Assembly (NCBI GenBank): GCA_963978905.1 | Contig: OZ022256.1 | Coordinates: 45,432,001 to 45,496,000, forward strand | Reading direction: 5' to 3' | From: Trichostrongylus colubriformis | Taxonomy: Eukaryota > Nematoda > Chromadorea > Rhabditida > Trichostrongylidae | DNA length: 64,000 bases | Part shown: positions 33,192 through 46,000 of the stretch, one piece after another | Layout: every line of letters starts with the position of its first letter | How positions within the stretch are numbered: position 1 is the stretch's first letter | Position numbers and translations under genes: made by a program | Notes under the pieces: model-generated | Database searches by the model: none | What the model was told of the DNA's origin: nothing | Seen by the model: only the letters and a program-made list of their open reading frames with translations

Positions 33192-36100
33192 CCAGTCATT
33201 GGAAATTACGAGTAATTGCCAGTAGCTCACAAGCAACCATGGGCCAATAGCCGTAAATGCAAGGTCTCTCTGGCACTAAATTGTATGAGCCTTTTCTGGA
33301 TTTTCAACAACTTATATGGCTCCCGAGCTTCTGTTACCTTTTCGACCTCATTTTTCCTGTGCAAGGAGACGGTGCCCAAATAGTTTTCCACACTTTCTTG
33401 GTAATGTGGCAGGTATTTGAACGTAACCAGATTTCTGTACGAGAATGCAGTCGCTATCAAAGCGGAGCATAAGTTAAGTAGTAAAATCGGAGACCATAAA
33501 TCTATGGTAACGGAGGAAAAAGTTCCCAAACAACTCCACGTCGAAGTCGACTGAAAAATGATAATATTAGTGAGAAATCCGAGAGCACGACAAAAAAGTT
33601 GCGTGAAGCATAAAGACCCCTGGTTACTGTTTCACGATAGTTCTTGATTTTTTGCTCTATCGAAGATTTCCAACTTTTCTTTGAAGGTACTCGTAGTCCT
33701 TCATCTGATGGGAACGAGTGAGGCCAAGCTACACGCTAACACTAAGAGTGGATCCTAGTAAGAATTCATCAAATCGATCAAGAATAACTCGTTGTATTAA
33801 ATTGGCGCATTGTATTTTTGTGGTTGTTGAAGCTGTCAAATGCTTCATTCGAGGACATCGTGCACAGGGAAGGGGGAGGGGGACCATTGGGCAACTGTCA
33901 CGGAATCCGTCGGTAATCGATAATCTAGTAAAGGGAATCTTTGAGTCACTTAGTCATTCAGTACTCACAAGTCACTTTGTGAGCAATTCCACCTGCAGGA
34001 TCAGGTCTAGCTCCACTACCAATGTCATGGTAGTTTTGATCGAATCCTGTCCACTTTGAGCTGATGCAAGTGCAGGAAGCTCACTTGAGCGAATCGCTCA
34101 GGTTAGAGACTTCGAGGATTTTATGTACAAAAAGTTCAATTATTCCCCGGAAAATGTTCAGCAGCTTCCACAATCACGAGAAGGTCAAAAAGTTTCAGAA
34201 AATTCGAATGTTCAGCACATTTCTGATGGTTTTATTTACTTCCACTACAACGGTCTCAAAGCATAGAGAAAGCACTCGGCGCTAGAAAATCCTCACGCCG
34301 CCGTCAGGCTTCGCGATTTTGCGATTCTGCGATTTCGCCGCGCCATTTTTTTACACGTCAACTTGATCAATAGCTTCTGCTGTAAAATGGACCTACGCGA
34401 AAAGGGGAGTGAAAGACCGCGACAACTTTTCTGAGAGGAAAAAGCGCAATCCTAACAGTGCATTCAATCTCACAAAGGGTGTGCGACGGCTGTGTAGGGA
34501 CTTGGTACCTAGTGTGTCGAAAGTTCCATGCACCACCTGCTGAAATCGTCTCCTCACATCGAGCGAAGCCGGTTCTTGTCCACGCAATATCTCACGAGCG
34601 TGCACAAATATGCCCGAGTCCTTTCTGCCAAGGAACATGCAAGCTGGAAGCATCAGCAGGAGGGGTGGTGTGCATAGTTACTTTATTAACGTAGCAGGAT
34701 CTCTTCTGATGAAAAAAGTTCAAATTGGATGAATCTGATGACTTGACAAGATATTAGAGCGATATGAGGAAAGAACCATGCTACTATTCAAGACCTGATA
34801 TGCTGGTGGTAGTTTTACTTTTGGGCCGTCTTCTCTTGCTTCGGTAAGAGCCGGCTAGCAAAGTATCACACATCCCATTAGCTCCACTGTCTTTCTTATC
34901 AGTGCGCTGCAAATTGCAAATTCCAACAAGTTAATGCTCTAGTCCATGTGTGCCTCCACAAAGGCGTGGTTTGGAGCGAATATTAGCTTCTTGAGTGGGC
35001 AATCAAGTTGCCAGCCTTGAACCCAATCGAGAACCTGGGGAGGGGGTGTTTGTCGCTCAAAAGGTTCACTCTTGCTGCGGACGCTCAAGAGATGAAGGAC
35101 ACTTTCCAGGAGGTCTGTGAAAGAGTGTTTTCAGAAATGATCACACGACATGTCCAGAGCATGCCGAAGTGAATGACTGAAGTGGATGGAGGCTACAACT
35201 CTTAAATATTGTTGCTGGTGTTGTGAATTCATCGACTCATCGTCGAAAAAGTTCAAAATTCTAAGTGAATCCATACTTTTGAGACACTCTGACATTCGAA
35301 AAAGGGCAAATAAGAATTTTGCGGTTCTTCGCCCCCAGCTTCACTGATGCGTTTGATCACGACAGCATTAAGTAGTACTGGTACAGATTTGGGGGGGGGG
35401 GGGGATATCGTTGACCTATTTTAGAGATATTGATGAAAAATAGGGTGAATCTATACCTTTGGGTTTATGTATTTGTTGATGAAAAAAGTAAATGATTCTC
35501 AACGAACAGACTATGTTCAAAAGATTCAAGGGGAAAAACAAGAAAGTAGGTCAACCTCCGTTTCGCACGTGCCCTTAGACGGAGGTTGAGCTTGGAAATA
35601 ACTTCCTTCTATGCTTATCAGTAAGGGAAGGGAGCAGGCATGTTTAAGATAGTACTTATGGACACTCTTATGCATTAGTTCTGTCTTCGGATTGAGAAGA
35701 TGCAGACATAATGAGGGCCATGACTATCATTGAAACTCAAAATGAACTTACCTCAGTGTACATCGATGTCAGAATTACCAGCAGTGCACCACACACAATA
35801 GAACTAGTAAGGAGAGTTCGAGCCTGATCAGATTATGAAATTACATTATAATACAGTCATCAGTATCAACTATTGTCAGCTTACAGCGAGTACAGATTTT
35901 CCGTAAACACATTCCGAGAAAGTGGTAGTCCATGCGTTTGGATGCTTGATGCTGACGAGTTCAAAAGCATTAAAAGCTTCAAGAGCAAAAAAAGCGATCC
36001 CTGAAATACACCCCTGTGCTCCAAAGCAACTCAGCTTTTTAGTCTTCTGACCTGACCGATATGGTACAAAGTTGAAAGCGAGGCTATAGTATCTGGGCAG

Positions 36101-36785
36101 TTAGTTAGTAGATGAAAAAATCAGCAAAATAATGATTGTCTCCGGAGCACGGGTAGAACAAAAACTGAACTGTTTCTCCGCTTCTACCCCAATCCGACAC
36201 CGAGAAAACGGGTGGATGGTATGGTGTAAGGCGAGCCTGTGGAGCGCCGCAGACTTAATAGTGATGTCGCAAATGTCCACTTTCGCCGTTCTTATCTCAA
36301 GATATTCATGTGTCCTACAAAATTTTCTCTCCTGCTCTCTCCGATTTCTTTCTCCTTCCCTTCATTGTTTCCAGGATTGCATTCACCTTTAAGTTATTCG
36401 CTGATTTAGTCATTGCTTGGCAACAGAGGTAGTTAAGTTGGAAGTTTGAGAGCTGTCAATGAAATACTATTTGCGGAAACACTGCGCTGTCGTCGACAGA
36501 TACAATGAAAGTACAGAAAAAAAGTCGGAAAAAGGAGTATAAGAGGAACATAAAGACTAGGGAAGTAACAAAACTAAGCGATGGGACAACACATTTGACT
36601 TGTTCGTGGGAGGCTTTCGGCAAACTAAACGTACCCATAGAATAGCATGCTGTAATAACGTAGAAAGCCCATCTGCAGTCCAGTTCCGAGATGCCGAACA
36701 TTTTTGGATGACGAAAAAGAAGAACAGCAAACCCTCCCATAGTTTCAACGAATAAACGACAGTTTTGGTAATAGGACTGTGGATC
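33192..36785 (-). CDS. Membrane-spanning part of the large mucin/EGF gene (exons 14-20)
   Basis: Seven exons join with matching phase: 36785-36635 (0 to 1), 36000-35885 (1 to 0), 35823-35752 (0-0), 34906-34795 (0 to 1), 34643-34537 (1 to 0), 33550-33338 (0-0) and 33275-33192 (0-0). Most have strong acceptors (TATTTCAG, TTTTTCAG, TTTGCAG) and GTAAG-type donors. Hydrophobic helices appear as VITACYSMG plus IAFFALEAFNAFELV, LLTSSIVCGALLVILTSMY, WSPILLLNLCSALIATAF and LAFTAIGPWLLVSYWQLLVI. A basic, presumably cytoplasmic stretch (YRSKRRRPKSKTTTS) follows the second helix. The layout suggests a multi-pass membrane protein. A receptor of the adhesion-GPCR type is possible because mucin and EGF parts precede it, but no diagnostic GPS motif is seen. 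The 3' end of the gene is not located. Confidence 0.55.
34996..35172 (+). pseudogene. Tc1-family transposase, C-terminal relic
   Basis: Fifty-eight codons to TGA include LPALNPIENLG, a decayed form of the Tc1 C-terminal SPDLNPIENLW signature, followed by a typical helical tail (EMKDTFQEVCERVFSEM). The N-terminus and first catalytic residues are absent. The relic lies in the intron between exons 35752 and 34906 of the minus-strand gene. Confidence 0.6.
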
Positions 36786-36989
36786 CTGCAAGTAGCGCAC
36801 GAATGTTGACGATTTACTAGAAGCTGTAACGAACGTTCACGGGTGTAAACCATTCAGTGATTACGATACCATTGAGATATTTCGAAAATAATATCAGTTT
36901 GGCATGTGAATGTAAGGTTACGAGTTAAGTATTCGGACATATTAGGTTTATGAGTTTTTCATTTTATAGAAGCGCTCTTTTTCCCGCCA

Positions 36990-37680
36990 ATTGCTTTCCA
37001 GAAATTTCTCCTGTGGGAACACATGTAATACAAGTCTACATACATCTGTAGGTACTATTGTCTTCCATCTCCCGAATAATATTATATTTGTCGGTAAAAT
37101 GGAATTATCAAGGGAGTACTATCGAGGTCTTCTACTATATGATTTCGAATATGACCTCTCAGTCGAATCCAATCGTCGTATAAACGCACCATTGGAGGAG
37201 AGTTCAGTGTCTGAACGTGTGGCACAGCTTTGGTTCAAACGCTACCGAAAAAGCAACTATAAAATCAAAGATCCTGACCGGTCAAGACGCCCATCGGAGG
37301 TCGACAACGAACAATTATGAGCTGCTGCCTTTGCACCACATTAACAGCAGACCCATGGTCAGCAACTGGATAGATTGCCCGCAGAAATCGCAGAGGGGCG
37401 TTAGAAACATGAAACATGGCACGATTCGCTTCCTACATGACAGTGCTCGCTCACATAGTATTACAAAAGCGACTCATCAGAAAATTCTCGAGCTCGGTTG
37501 GGAAGTGCTGCCCCATCCACCTTATAGCCCTGATCTTGCTCCATCGGATTATCATCTCTTCCCTTTCCTGTTTACCGCCTTCCAAGAAAAAAGGTCGATA
37601 ATGAAGATGACATGGAACGATGGATGTGCAACTTCTTCAAATCGAAGCCAGATCAGTTCTACGTGGATGGCATAGCAAGT
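36990..37680 (+). pseudogene. mariner transposase pseudogene, internally deleted
   Basis: From 37099 the frame reads the N-terminal HTH region of mariner transposase ([43 protein letters not shown]) and stops at 37320. A second frame (about 37300-37675) resumes near the catalytic core: [10 protein letters not shown], then [19 protein letters not shown] (the last two DD34D positions). The central part is deleted and a frameshift separates the halves. The 5' flank (AATTGCTTTCCAGAAATTTC, ATACAAGTCTACATAC, GTCTTCCATCTCCCG) matches both arms of the palindromic element at 57590-58262. It sits in the intron between exons 39921 and 36785. Confidence 0.75.
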
Positions 37681-38269
37681 TGCCCAAAAGGTTGCGAAGA
37701 GTGGTAGAACAAGATGGTGATTACCTTGTTTGTTGGTGTGCCCTATGTGTTACTTGGATTGCTTCCAAAAAAAAAATACAATGTACTTTAGCGCTGTGCC
37801 CGAGAAGTACGTGTGCGGCTTCGATACAGATACGAGGACGAATGCGTTTTGCGGTGCTCGCGATAGTTTTAGCGCCTTTTCCCGAGGAGCAAGGTGCAAG
37901 GCGGAGAAACTCTTCGTTGATACAAATATCAGTGAAACGGTGGATAGAAGATAAAAGCAAAGCTACGTTTTCTACGCTTTTCTCATTATTCTTTCAGCGT
38001 CGCCATAGGTGTTTATAACCAACGATTTTTGTTCTTCATTAGGATTTGATGCGCTGCAAGTTTTATAACAGTGGTGTGTAGCTTCATGCCGCAGATCTCT
38101 GCACTGGTGGGGTTCTCGTCTACGTTGCTGAAAGTGCACGCCTAGACGAGTCTAACGAAGAAAGACAACCCCTTCCAGTTGGAGATTGCCTATATTTTTG
38201 GGACTACTTATTTCAAATCTAAAATGTTACTTTGTCCAAGCTGTCCAGTTTGCGGTAATTCGAAAGCAC
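37681..38269. other. No gene recognised (intron of the large gene)
   Basis: No exon with matching phase is seen. Frames on both strands close quickly. Confidence 0.3.
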
Positions 38270-38357
38270 TGCTGTTCACACATGTCTTCACAGCAGAGTC
38301 ACTCAGTGGAGTATGCTGTTCACACATGTCTTCACAGCAGAGTCACTCAGTGGAGTA
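38270..38357. repeat. Perfect 44-bp tandem duplication
   Basis: Two identical adjacent copies of a 44-bp unit beginning TGCTGTTCACACATG and ending CACTCAGTGGAGTA (38270-38313 and 38314-38357). Intronic. Confidence 0.9.
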
Positions 38358-39920
38358 GTGGGAAAACTTCCGTGCTGCTTTCTTCGACTTGGATTGATCC
38401 ATGGCTGACTCAACACGCGTAAGAGCACCGCGAACGTTGTGATTGAACTACAGCTGACACACGGTATCTATCCAGAAACAGGCTCGAGAGGGTCAGAGGT
38501 AAGGGCAACGATGTATGACCTCCATATTTGGAGTTGACTATTGAAGCTGTCAAAACGAAGTTCCATAAACCCTTCCAACTAACGTTTCTAGTTCTTCCTC
38601 TTAGCAAGTATTTTGTTCTCGCTCCCGAGCATCTCAAAATGAACCCAAAAATGGGATCAAAATGGAGATGCCGGCCGTAATTCGTAATGTGGAAGGACAG
38701 GTGTCTGCACGCCGCCTTACCTGAAATCCTGTGAACCTCAATAGACACTTCCGGAACAATTTTTCAAACAATGCGCCATAATTTACGCGATGTATTCGTG
38801 TGAGCTGTCCGAGGAAAAAACAAAAACAAATAAAGTTCTTCGAAGGAGATCTTTAGAATATATAAAGTGGTTCGTTTCGCCAGAAAGTTTCATCAGAAAA
38901 TCTCATTTCAAAATCAGCACAGTTACAAACGAGTTAGAGGGTCAATTAAAATTGGGAGGAGAGGGGGAGGATGGAGAAGAGTTCCCTCCGACGTCGAAGC
39001 TCCTTCCCTCCCAAGGCTTAGGCCAAAATTCATATCCCCTATATCCCCTCCTACATGTAAAGGAAAAAAAAGCCCTCAGTTCCCGAAAGACGGAAGCTAC
39101 CATTCCTGGTGCATGACTGTTGGCTTACACTGCTCTACGTCCCATCTAAGGCCACAATATCATCCACAACTGTCCGATAGGAACAGAAGTAAGAACTCAT
39201 GGGTTTATTCTGAGGAAAGGAAAGAAGGAAACTTTGTCAACCTATACATAACATTTTTGAAATAGCTGAACAAGTTATCAGAAATAATTTCATTAGGTTG
39301 GTGCATAAGTGTGAAACTTCTTGGTTTTAGTCTCGCACTTCAACAATTATCAATAGCCATAGCGAGTAAGAGTATGCATCGAGAATTCTTAAAATGTACT
39401 ACATGAGGTGGGCTCGCATTGTAGCAAGAATCGACTTAAGTTCAAAACCTCATTTTTGGACCGATGACCTGTTACAATGGTCTTCAGAATCTCTAGATAG
39501 GAAAACAGCTACTGATGTTCATGCTACAGTCACTTTTAATGCCCTCTGTATTCTGCAGTGTCTTGCTGCTCCATCTGTTTTCTATCAGGAGACAGAATCT
39601 TGCAGTCCACCCATCCACAGGTTGTTGGACGCTCACTGAAGATCCTTGGAGATTTGAAAGCGAATCCAAAGGTCTCTGCGGCAATTGATGCGGTAATTGA
39701 CAACACCTACTCTACCCATACAACAATAGGCAGACTTCCAGGATGTCATGGCCCCCAAGAAGTCAGCAGCTCAGATGGCCTAGAAATCTAATGAGTCAGA
39801 CAAGGCAAAAGATGCGTGGCTAAGAAACTTGGCTTGCCTTTCTTCCATTGACAAGAAATTTGCGAGACATCAGAAGTGGATGAGGTACTTCGCGTTAACA
39901 ATGTGAACGGTTCCACTGAC
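38358..39920. other. No gene recognised (intron of the large gene)
   Basis: Contains several plus-strand frames of 80-130 codons without motifs or splice support. I see nothing to annotate. Confidence 0.3.
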
Positions 39921-40814
39921 AAGGTAGTGGAGAACTGTCTCTACGTGTGGTATTAACTGTACTGAAGTCGGAGGTGTCGCTCCAGATTCTTCAGGATCCC
40001 CACAACCAGAGCCTTGCCAATCGACGCTGTAGTACCGACTACTGTTTGTGCTAAGCAACTGCAGAAACCGGCTGACAGTATCTTTCACGTCTAAGAATAG
40101 CTGGTTAGTTCAGCAACACAATCGTGTGTTCTTGTATGTTGAAGAGGTAGAGCAGGAAGATGACGAGGAGCTGCGCATCCTTCTAAGCTAACATGTTCTG
40201 ATTACTACTTGATCAGGGCCCTGAGCGTTATATGGATCGTAAGAATCAGAAGAACAAGAATGAATCGATCATGTGGCTACACTCAAACTGTACATCCATC
40301 GGTTTCTCAAATCGTAGCTACGGGACAAGACAATGCGGGAAAACCTTCTTCAGTGGACTATCCTTTACGTTATCTTCAGATCGTCAGGAGGTTCTTGGGT
40401 AGCAGTATTGGTATAGAACTTATGGGCGGAAAGCATTGACCAGCTGCCCTATCCGACAGCTTTGGTATAGGTTCCATTCTGAAGGAAAAGTTGTTGTTGT
40501 TGTTGTGGAACCCAAGAACCTCCTGACGATCTGAAGATAACGTAAAGGATAGTCCACTGAAGAAGGTTTTCCCGTGTTGTTAGATTTGTACGCCAAACTA
40601 ATCGGTTCCTTGCCAAGATCTAGTCATTTTCTCGCAGAACAAGTAGAAGATGGCAAGCGCCACTATATAGAATGAATATAGAAGAATGCTTACATCTGCT
40701 TACCTCTTCAGCATAAGGGAAGTAGATGAGAAGGATTCCTTTCGCAATCATAATAAATATTTCTTGTAATGATAGCACTAGTTCACTAGTTGTTGGAGCA
40801 GAGATATGTGAAGT
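39921..40814 (-). CDS. Helical extracellular region of the large gene (exons 12-13)
   Basis: Exon 12 runs 40814 to 40694 (acceptor ATTTTCAG; donor AGAT/GTAAGC, phase 0 to 1). A stronger-looking donor at 40704 (GAG/GTAAGC, phase 0) would skip exon 13 in frame. Exon 13 runs 40090 to about 39921 (acceptor TATTCTTAG, phase 1 to 0). Together they read as long helices (ELVLSLQEIFIMIAKGILLI, then VKDTVSRFLQLLSTNSS) followed by a loop with SGCGDPEESG. The first helix is hydrophobic enough to be membrane-embedded, but it may be part of a helical ectodomain. The two donors predict alternative splicing. Family not recognised. Confidence 0.45.
40321..40580. mobile_element. Palindromic MITE (CGGGACAAGACAATGCGGG family)
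   Basis: The left arm reads CGGGAAAACCTTCTTCAGTGG...CAGGAGGTTCTTGGG and the right arm is its near-perfect reverse complement, about 75 bp each, around a loop that contains a (GTT)n run. It lies in the intron between exons 12 and 13. One isolated arm recurs at 41821-41915. Confidence 0.75.
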
Positions 40815-41111
40815 CTGAAAATGATGCCCTAAACAATATATGTATTCAAGGTACACTTCGCGATATCAGATTAGATCAGGTTAGTCGACTTACCTTCTTA
40901 ACAGGGCATGTAGATCATTGTTCAGCTATAAAGCCGGCACTCTCTTGCGCCGGTAAAGTACGTCATTACGGCGCTGCGCAGCGATTATCGCACTGATCTG
41001 ATTATCGCATGGTGTTCCTTTGAGGATGAAGATGCGCAAAGCTTAGTTGACACTAGGTTCAAGGAGGAATTAAGGAATGCACATGGGCGAGGTCGATCTT
41101 GGGCTCGACGA

Positions 41112-41422
41112 GGGTCGGCGTCAAATTGACGCAATCATGTGCTTGCCGCAAACACGGTGTCAATCTGATAACGCACACCGTTAGCAAAACGCTGGACCCA
41201 ATCACACTACAGTATGGTGATCGTGCTGGGAGCCCACGACTTCGATTTCGGATCTTGGCATAGTGCCATACTATTCAATACCCGAATTTGAATTCCTGGA
41301 CTCTCGCCATGATCACCATACCTAGTGTGATTGGGTCGAGCGCTTTGTAAACCGTGCGCGTCTTCAGATTGACGACGTCGTCTGCTGCAGGAAGATGATT
41401 GCATCAATTGATCGGCGTCAGT
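41112..41422. mobile_element. MITE with about 110-bp inverted repeats
   Basis: Arms share GTCAATCTGA.AACGC, CGCT.GACCCAATCACACTA and GTATGGTGATC, then diverge around a central CGAATTTGAATTCC. The element at 63016-63338 has related inner blocks (CGACTCGACCACACTAATG), so both may belong to one family. Confidence 0.6.
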
Positions 41423-41820
41423 TAACACAGACACCCGCATCGGTGCGCAAAGTATGACCGCGGCTTAAAGGTTTAGAAACAACGTGAGACTTCTAAAAGT
41501 TATTAGAAGACTCTAAAAGCTTTCACAAAATTGCCTGCAAAGAGAGGTTGCAAAAGGATTTTGAGCACTATAGGCAAGCATCCGGCGCTCAGCGCTTCTA
41601 TTAAACCTGAAATGGTACAGTTTGGAATTAGTATGCTACACATCTAATATAAACCATTTCAGGCTCGATAAAGAAGTTTCGCACCGAAAGCTTGTCTATT
41701 AGGTTCAAAATTCTTTTGCATTATCGTTTGTAGCAAATTTAACTTGAGCTTTTTTGTGTTTATTGGAATAAATTTTAGAAATCTTACATTGTTTCATACA
41801 CATTCAGATCAATATGAGGC

Positions 41821-41915
41821 TTCGGGACAAGACAATGCGGGAAAATCTTCTCCAGTAAACTATCCTTTACGTTATCTTCAGATGGTCAGGAGGTTCTTGG
41901 GTAGCAGTATTAATA
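41821..41915. repeat. Single arm of the 40321 MITE
   Basis: CGGGACAAGACAATGCGGGA followed by TATCCTTTACGTTATCTTCAG and CAGGAGGTTCTTGGGTAGCAG, the same order as the left arm at 40321. The opposite arm is missing. Confidence 0.65.
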
Positions 41916-42360
41916 TTGTCCAATCATCACTACACGACGAATTTTTTCAACGACACTGCCTAGCAACAACAGATACTAATAGGCCACTGTCGGTTCGTGG
42001 TGGTTTGTAGTTTCGGGAAAATTCTTGACAGAATGGCTGACCGTGACACTCGCTCGGTGACACGATGGCAATGGACTCAGCGAGTGCACGCATATGCAGT
42101 TAATCAGTCACTGCTGGTAGCGTGCCGGCTAACTGACAATCTTGATAGCAGCACTGCTCACAGGGTCCAGCCGTCTACTGGTCAAGTTAGCTGACGAGGC
42201 ACGATAAGACTGGGTTTGAGCAAATGCAGCGCTATGACAGCTCATTGTTGAGGCGTAAATAAGGTGCATACTGGATAGTCACTTAAAGACACCGAGAGGG
42301 GGCAATTTGGCCAACGGTACTCGCTTGCACTTCGGTTATTGCACACACGACGCCTTGCCA

Positions 42361-42590
42361 AGACGTTGAGAGTGAATTCATTGGGTATTTTCTATCACGA
42401 AAGTATTTTTTCATAGTTCTTCGCTTCTTCTTCCTTGAGTGACTTATTTGTTTCTGCTTGTTGTTTCATTTGTTTAAGATTTTCAATGACAAAATTAATT
42501 CCAAATTCTCTGATCGCTGCCGGCAGGCAACTCGACCAGTAGATTGGGCACTTCGAGGTGAAGCGCGCTAGGATCGCCGTAGTGCAAAGG
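42361..42590 (-). pseudogene. Coding-like block with coiled-coil tail, origin unknown
   Basis: A minus-strand frame reads AAIREFGINFVIENLKQMKQ and then QAETNKSLKEEEAKNYEKIL before TGA, which looks like a coiled-coil C-terminus. An overlapping frame reads YGDPSALHLEVPNLLVELP. The two suggest a frameshifted coding remnant. The left part overlaps repeat family B (27230, 42540). No splice sites tie it to the large gene. Confidence 0.25.
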
Positions 42591-42720
42591 CACGTTTTTC
42601 AACGCGAGCTTTGCTACAAATTATCTCTTTTCGCCTGGGATCTCGTTTAGAGGGATGAGAGTTTCCAAACACGCTTTCCTTACTTGCCCCCTCCTGGTAC
42701 CTTTGAGAATAAATTGCTCC
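42540..42720. repeat. Dispersed repeat family B, copy 2
   Basis: Same block order as 27230-27440 (GATCGCCGTAGTGC, TTTTTCAACGCGAGCTTTGCT, TTATCTCTTTT, CCCCCTCCTGGTACCTTTG). Diverged. Confidence 0.4.
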
Positions 42721-43085
42721 AAGAAGGTTAGTCCACTGATTTGACTGTCACATGGTGTCTCTCTGAGCAGAAGAAAGGTAATGGGCTGGAACGTACCGGT
42801 AAATTTCTGGCAATAGCTTCAATAAATTCAGCCTCTATGGTTCTCTACTTCACAACAACCTCTCAGTTAATTCTGCATCCATGCTCTTTCGGATGTGCCT
42901 TCATTTGCTTCTATCCTCGCATATACTCGCGATGTATTGCCACTATATTTAGCCTTTAGCTCAAATTCATCTGTCGATTAGACTCCTGCGGCAGGAGCCA
43001 ATTGTGACAAGTGGCAGGCAATACATAAATGTCATGGTATGCGAAGTTTTGGAGTGGATGATTTTATTGAAGGTGGAAATGGAAC

Positions 43086-46000
43086 CTCAGATTCTGAATT
43101 AGCTTGGAAGATGAAGCTGGAGCTGCTTTTGTTAACGTCACAATATTGTCCAGTAAAACCGTACTCGCAGATACAGAAGGCCTAAAAACGGCATACATTA
43201 ATTATGAGAATTTTATCGCCAAAGAGGAATACAGATCGTACATTATAGCTTCCTTGAATGCACTGTATACCAATTTATAGAAGATTTTTCAAAGTTGGAA
43301 AGTGCCACGTCAGTACGCACATGAAGGATTTCGCTCTAACTGAGTGTTATAAAAATTACATTAAACATTAGTAAAAGATTTTGTGTGGATAGCCCCGGCA
43401 TTTGTAACTCCCATTGGCACTCGAGCTGTGCCGACTCCGTGCTCCGTCTAGGTTGCTTACCAAAACGTGGCGTAGCCCTGCCACATACATACATACCTGT
43501 GTTACCCTGAAACCTGGTAGATAAGTCCGCCCTCACACGGTCGCAGACGCAAACGCAGTCTTCAAAGGATCAAAAATGGAGGAAATTGAGGAAGCTGTGA
43601 CTTGTGGATTGTATACAGGGAGGGGAGGAAGCTGGCTCGTGGGAAGCTTCCTAAGGACCCACCCTTCGGTTCATGGAAGTCACAGAGCTCTAGCTGCTTA
43701 GACAACGGTGCTATGGTCCGAAGTGTCATTTTTTATGCCTCGAACCTGCCCCCGGAGGGGTTTCAATGGTAATGGCACGTTCTGCTTCTTGGAAACGAAG
43801 GTCGTTATGAAGCCGGAGAAAACACAGTGTTCAACAACACTACCCAGTGAGGATCCCCTCAGGTAGCCAGAGTAAACGGACCTCAGCAAGGTTGTGAACA
43901 AGGGTGGCGAATCCAAGGATTTCGCCAAGTTGAGGTGACACGTCAGGTTCACGCAGAGGAAGCTCCCGATCCTGCTCGTGCAGAAGGCTGTTACGGAATT
44001 AAAGATAGAGTGAGGTGTGACCTTGAAGAAAGGGATAGGAATACCTTGTCAGAATTTGCCGAGTTCGACTTATGTGGGGTTGAAAGTGGAGGAATAAACT
44101 GCCTTTTTACACCCTCTGTAGAAGCGAGTAGCAAGTAGAGCTTGGATCGTGCGAGATATAACATGGAAAGTTTACAGTTGGCGAAGGAGGTTTTGGCGAT
44201 GAAACAGCATTAATTGATGTAGTGGAAAGCACATGACCGAGGAGCATGGCGGAAACGACTTTGATGTGAAGTGTAGTATTCTAGCATGCGAGACTGAAAT
44301 TTCCGCCAGGAAAGTGCTTGAAGTGTTTTGGATTTCTGCAAGAAATCCAAGTATGAACAACCGAAATGAGTGCTTATCCATTTCGAATGATCTCTTGCCA
44401 TTTGCGCAACATTGCGAGCTACTGATATGATGAGGGAAACATGCATGTCCCCATTACACTATATATGTATAAGGACAGCATGGCATCCGTCATTCACTGA
44501 CGACAGCTGACACGGAGTGGCGGCGTTCCGCTCTCGCGGTGGTGGACTGGGTGAGTTATGTTCTTTCGTATAGGGTTCCTCCGGCGGTTTCCTTGAGTTT
44601 CGTCAGAACCGCTAGAGGGATAAGGCGTTTGGTGGTGTAGTGGATAGAATCCTAAATCTTGAGCCACGTTTAGATCTTTGAGGAAGACGATCTGGTCGAA
44701 ACGTTATGCCATGAATAAATGTTCCACCTAAAACCTCGTTGGCATAACAGAAGAAAATCAGCATTAATTGAATTACCATTCCTGTTATGATGATAGTGTA
44801 TACAGTCTCGCAGACGTGCGTCTTTCACCTTGTTTTCCCTTCGTCAATCGCTCTTCTGTTTGCCGCGTCAAGCTTTTGCACCTGTGTAAGCCCTCCTTCT
44901 AGTCATTTAGCCCTTCCGTCGACTACTTTGATTTTAGCTCTACAGATACACTCTGGAAATCAGAGGGCGCGGTAACTACTGATTACACACGGAGCAAGTC
45001 TATGTAAGACTAATAGTCTTATTGAATTATCGAACTAATCAATTCGTCATTTACATCATTTCATTTCAAGATTTTGCGTGATAGAGAACCACAATTTGGA
45101 GCCTTGACTTGAAAATGCAAATATGAGGTTCCCCTTTGGACACCACGTTATCCTTACCATATGTCGTTTCACGTTTTTTCACACCCAGCAACAAACGGGA
45201 TATCTACCTGTCCTACTTCCGAGTGACAGAAGCCATGAGCACCACAGCATAGACCCGTAGTCTCACATCGATTTACGGCCTTCCAACAAGTATTTCCCTG
45301 AGATGATCGCACGATTAGAAGTAAGTAATAGTATAGGTTATGCACAAGAACCACACATTCGAGCACGAGAACCATGACACATGATGCAATCGCTTGATGC
45401 GCGATCCCTTTACCAACTTTTCGCAATAGCAGAGAAATCTTCCAAAATTGAATATTTAATTCATATAATGCATACATGTACATATGCGTATATATATATA
45501 AATTGAATATATATATAATACAGATAATGCTTTTTATATATCCCCACTATATATAAAACGCTTTGTCTGTCTGTACGTCCGTCCTTTCGTCTGTTACGAA
45601 ATTAGTTGTTATATGAAAAACAACCTGTGGAGATGTGGACAAGGGTGGTGTGAGTATAGCATGGGACAAGGAGTAAAAACTACACATGGACCAAGTTGAG
45701 CTCCGCCCACGGTGGGCGGGAAGTGCACTGGAATGTTCTGTTTTCCGACAGGAAATCGGTAACTGGACTCGAGTGTGCCCTAAGCGGGGAAAAGATGGGT
45801 TTAGGTCAGCAGTGAGTTTTTTGGGAATGGAAGAGGTTTAAGCACAGTGGCCAGAGCTTTTAAAGTGGTGGGCGGAGCTTGGACGTCACATGAAAAACGA
45901 CCTCTGGAGATAGGGACAAGTTTGGTATGGATAGGGCATGGGGCAAGAAGTAAAGAGCACACATGGACCGAGCTGGGCTTCGCTCACAATGGCCGAAGCG

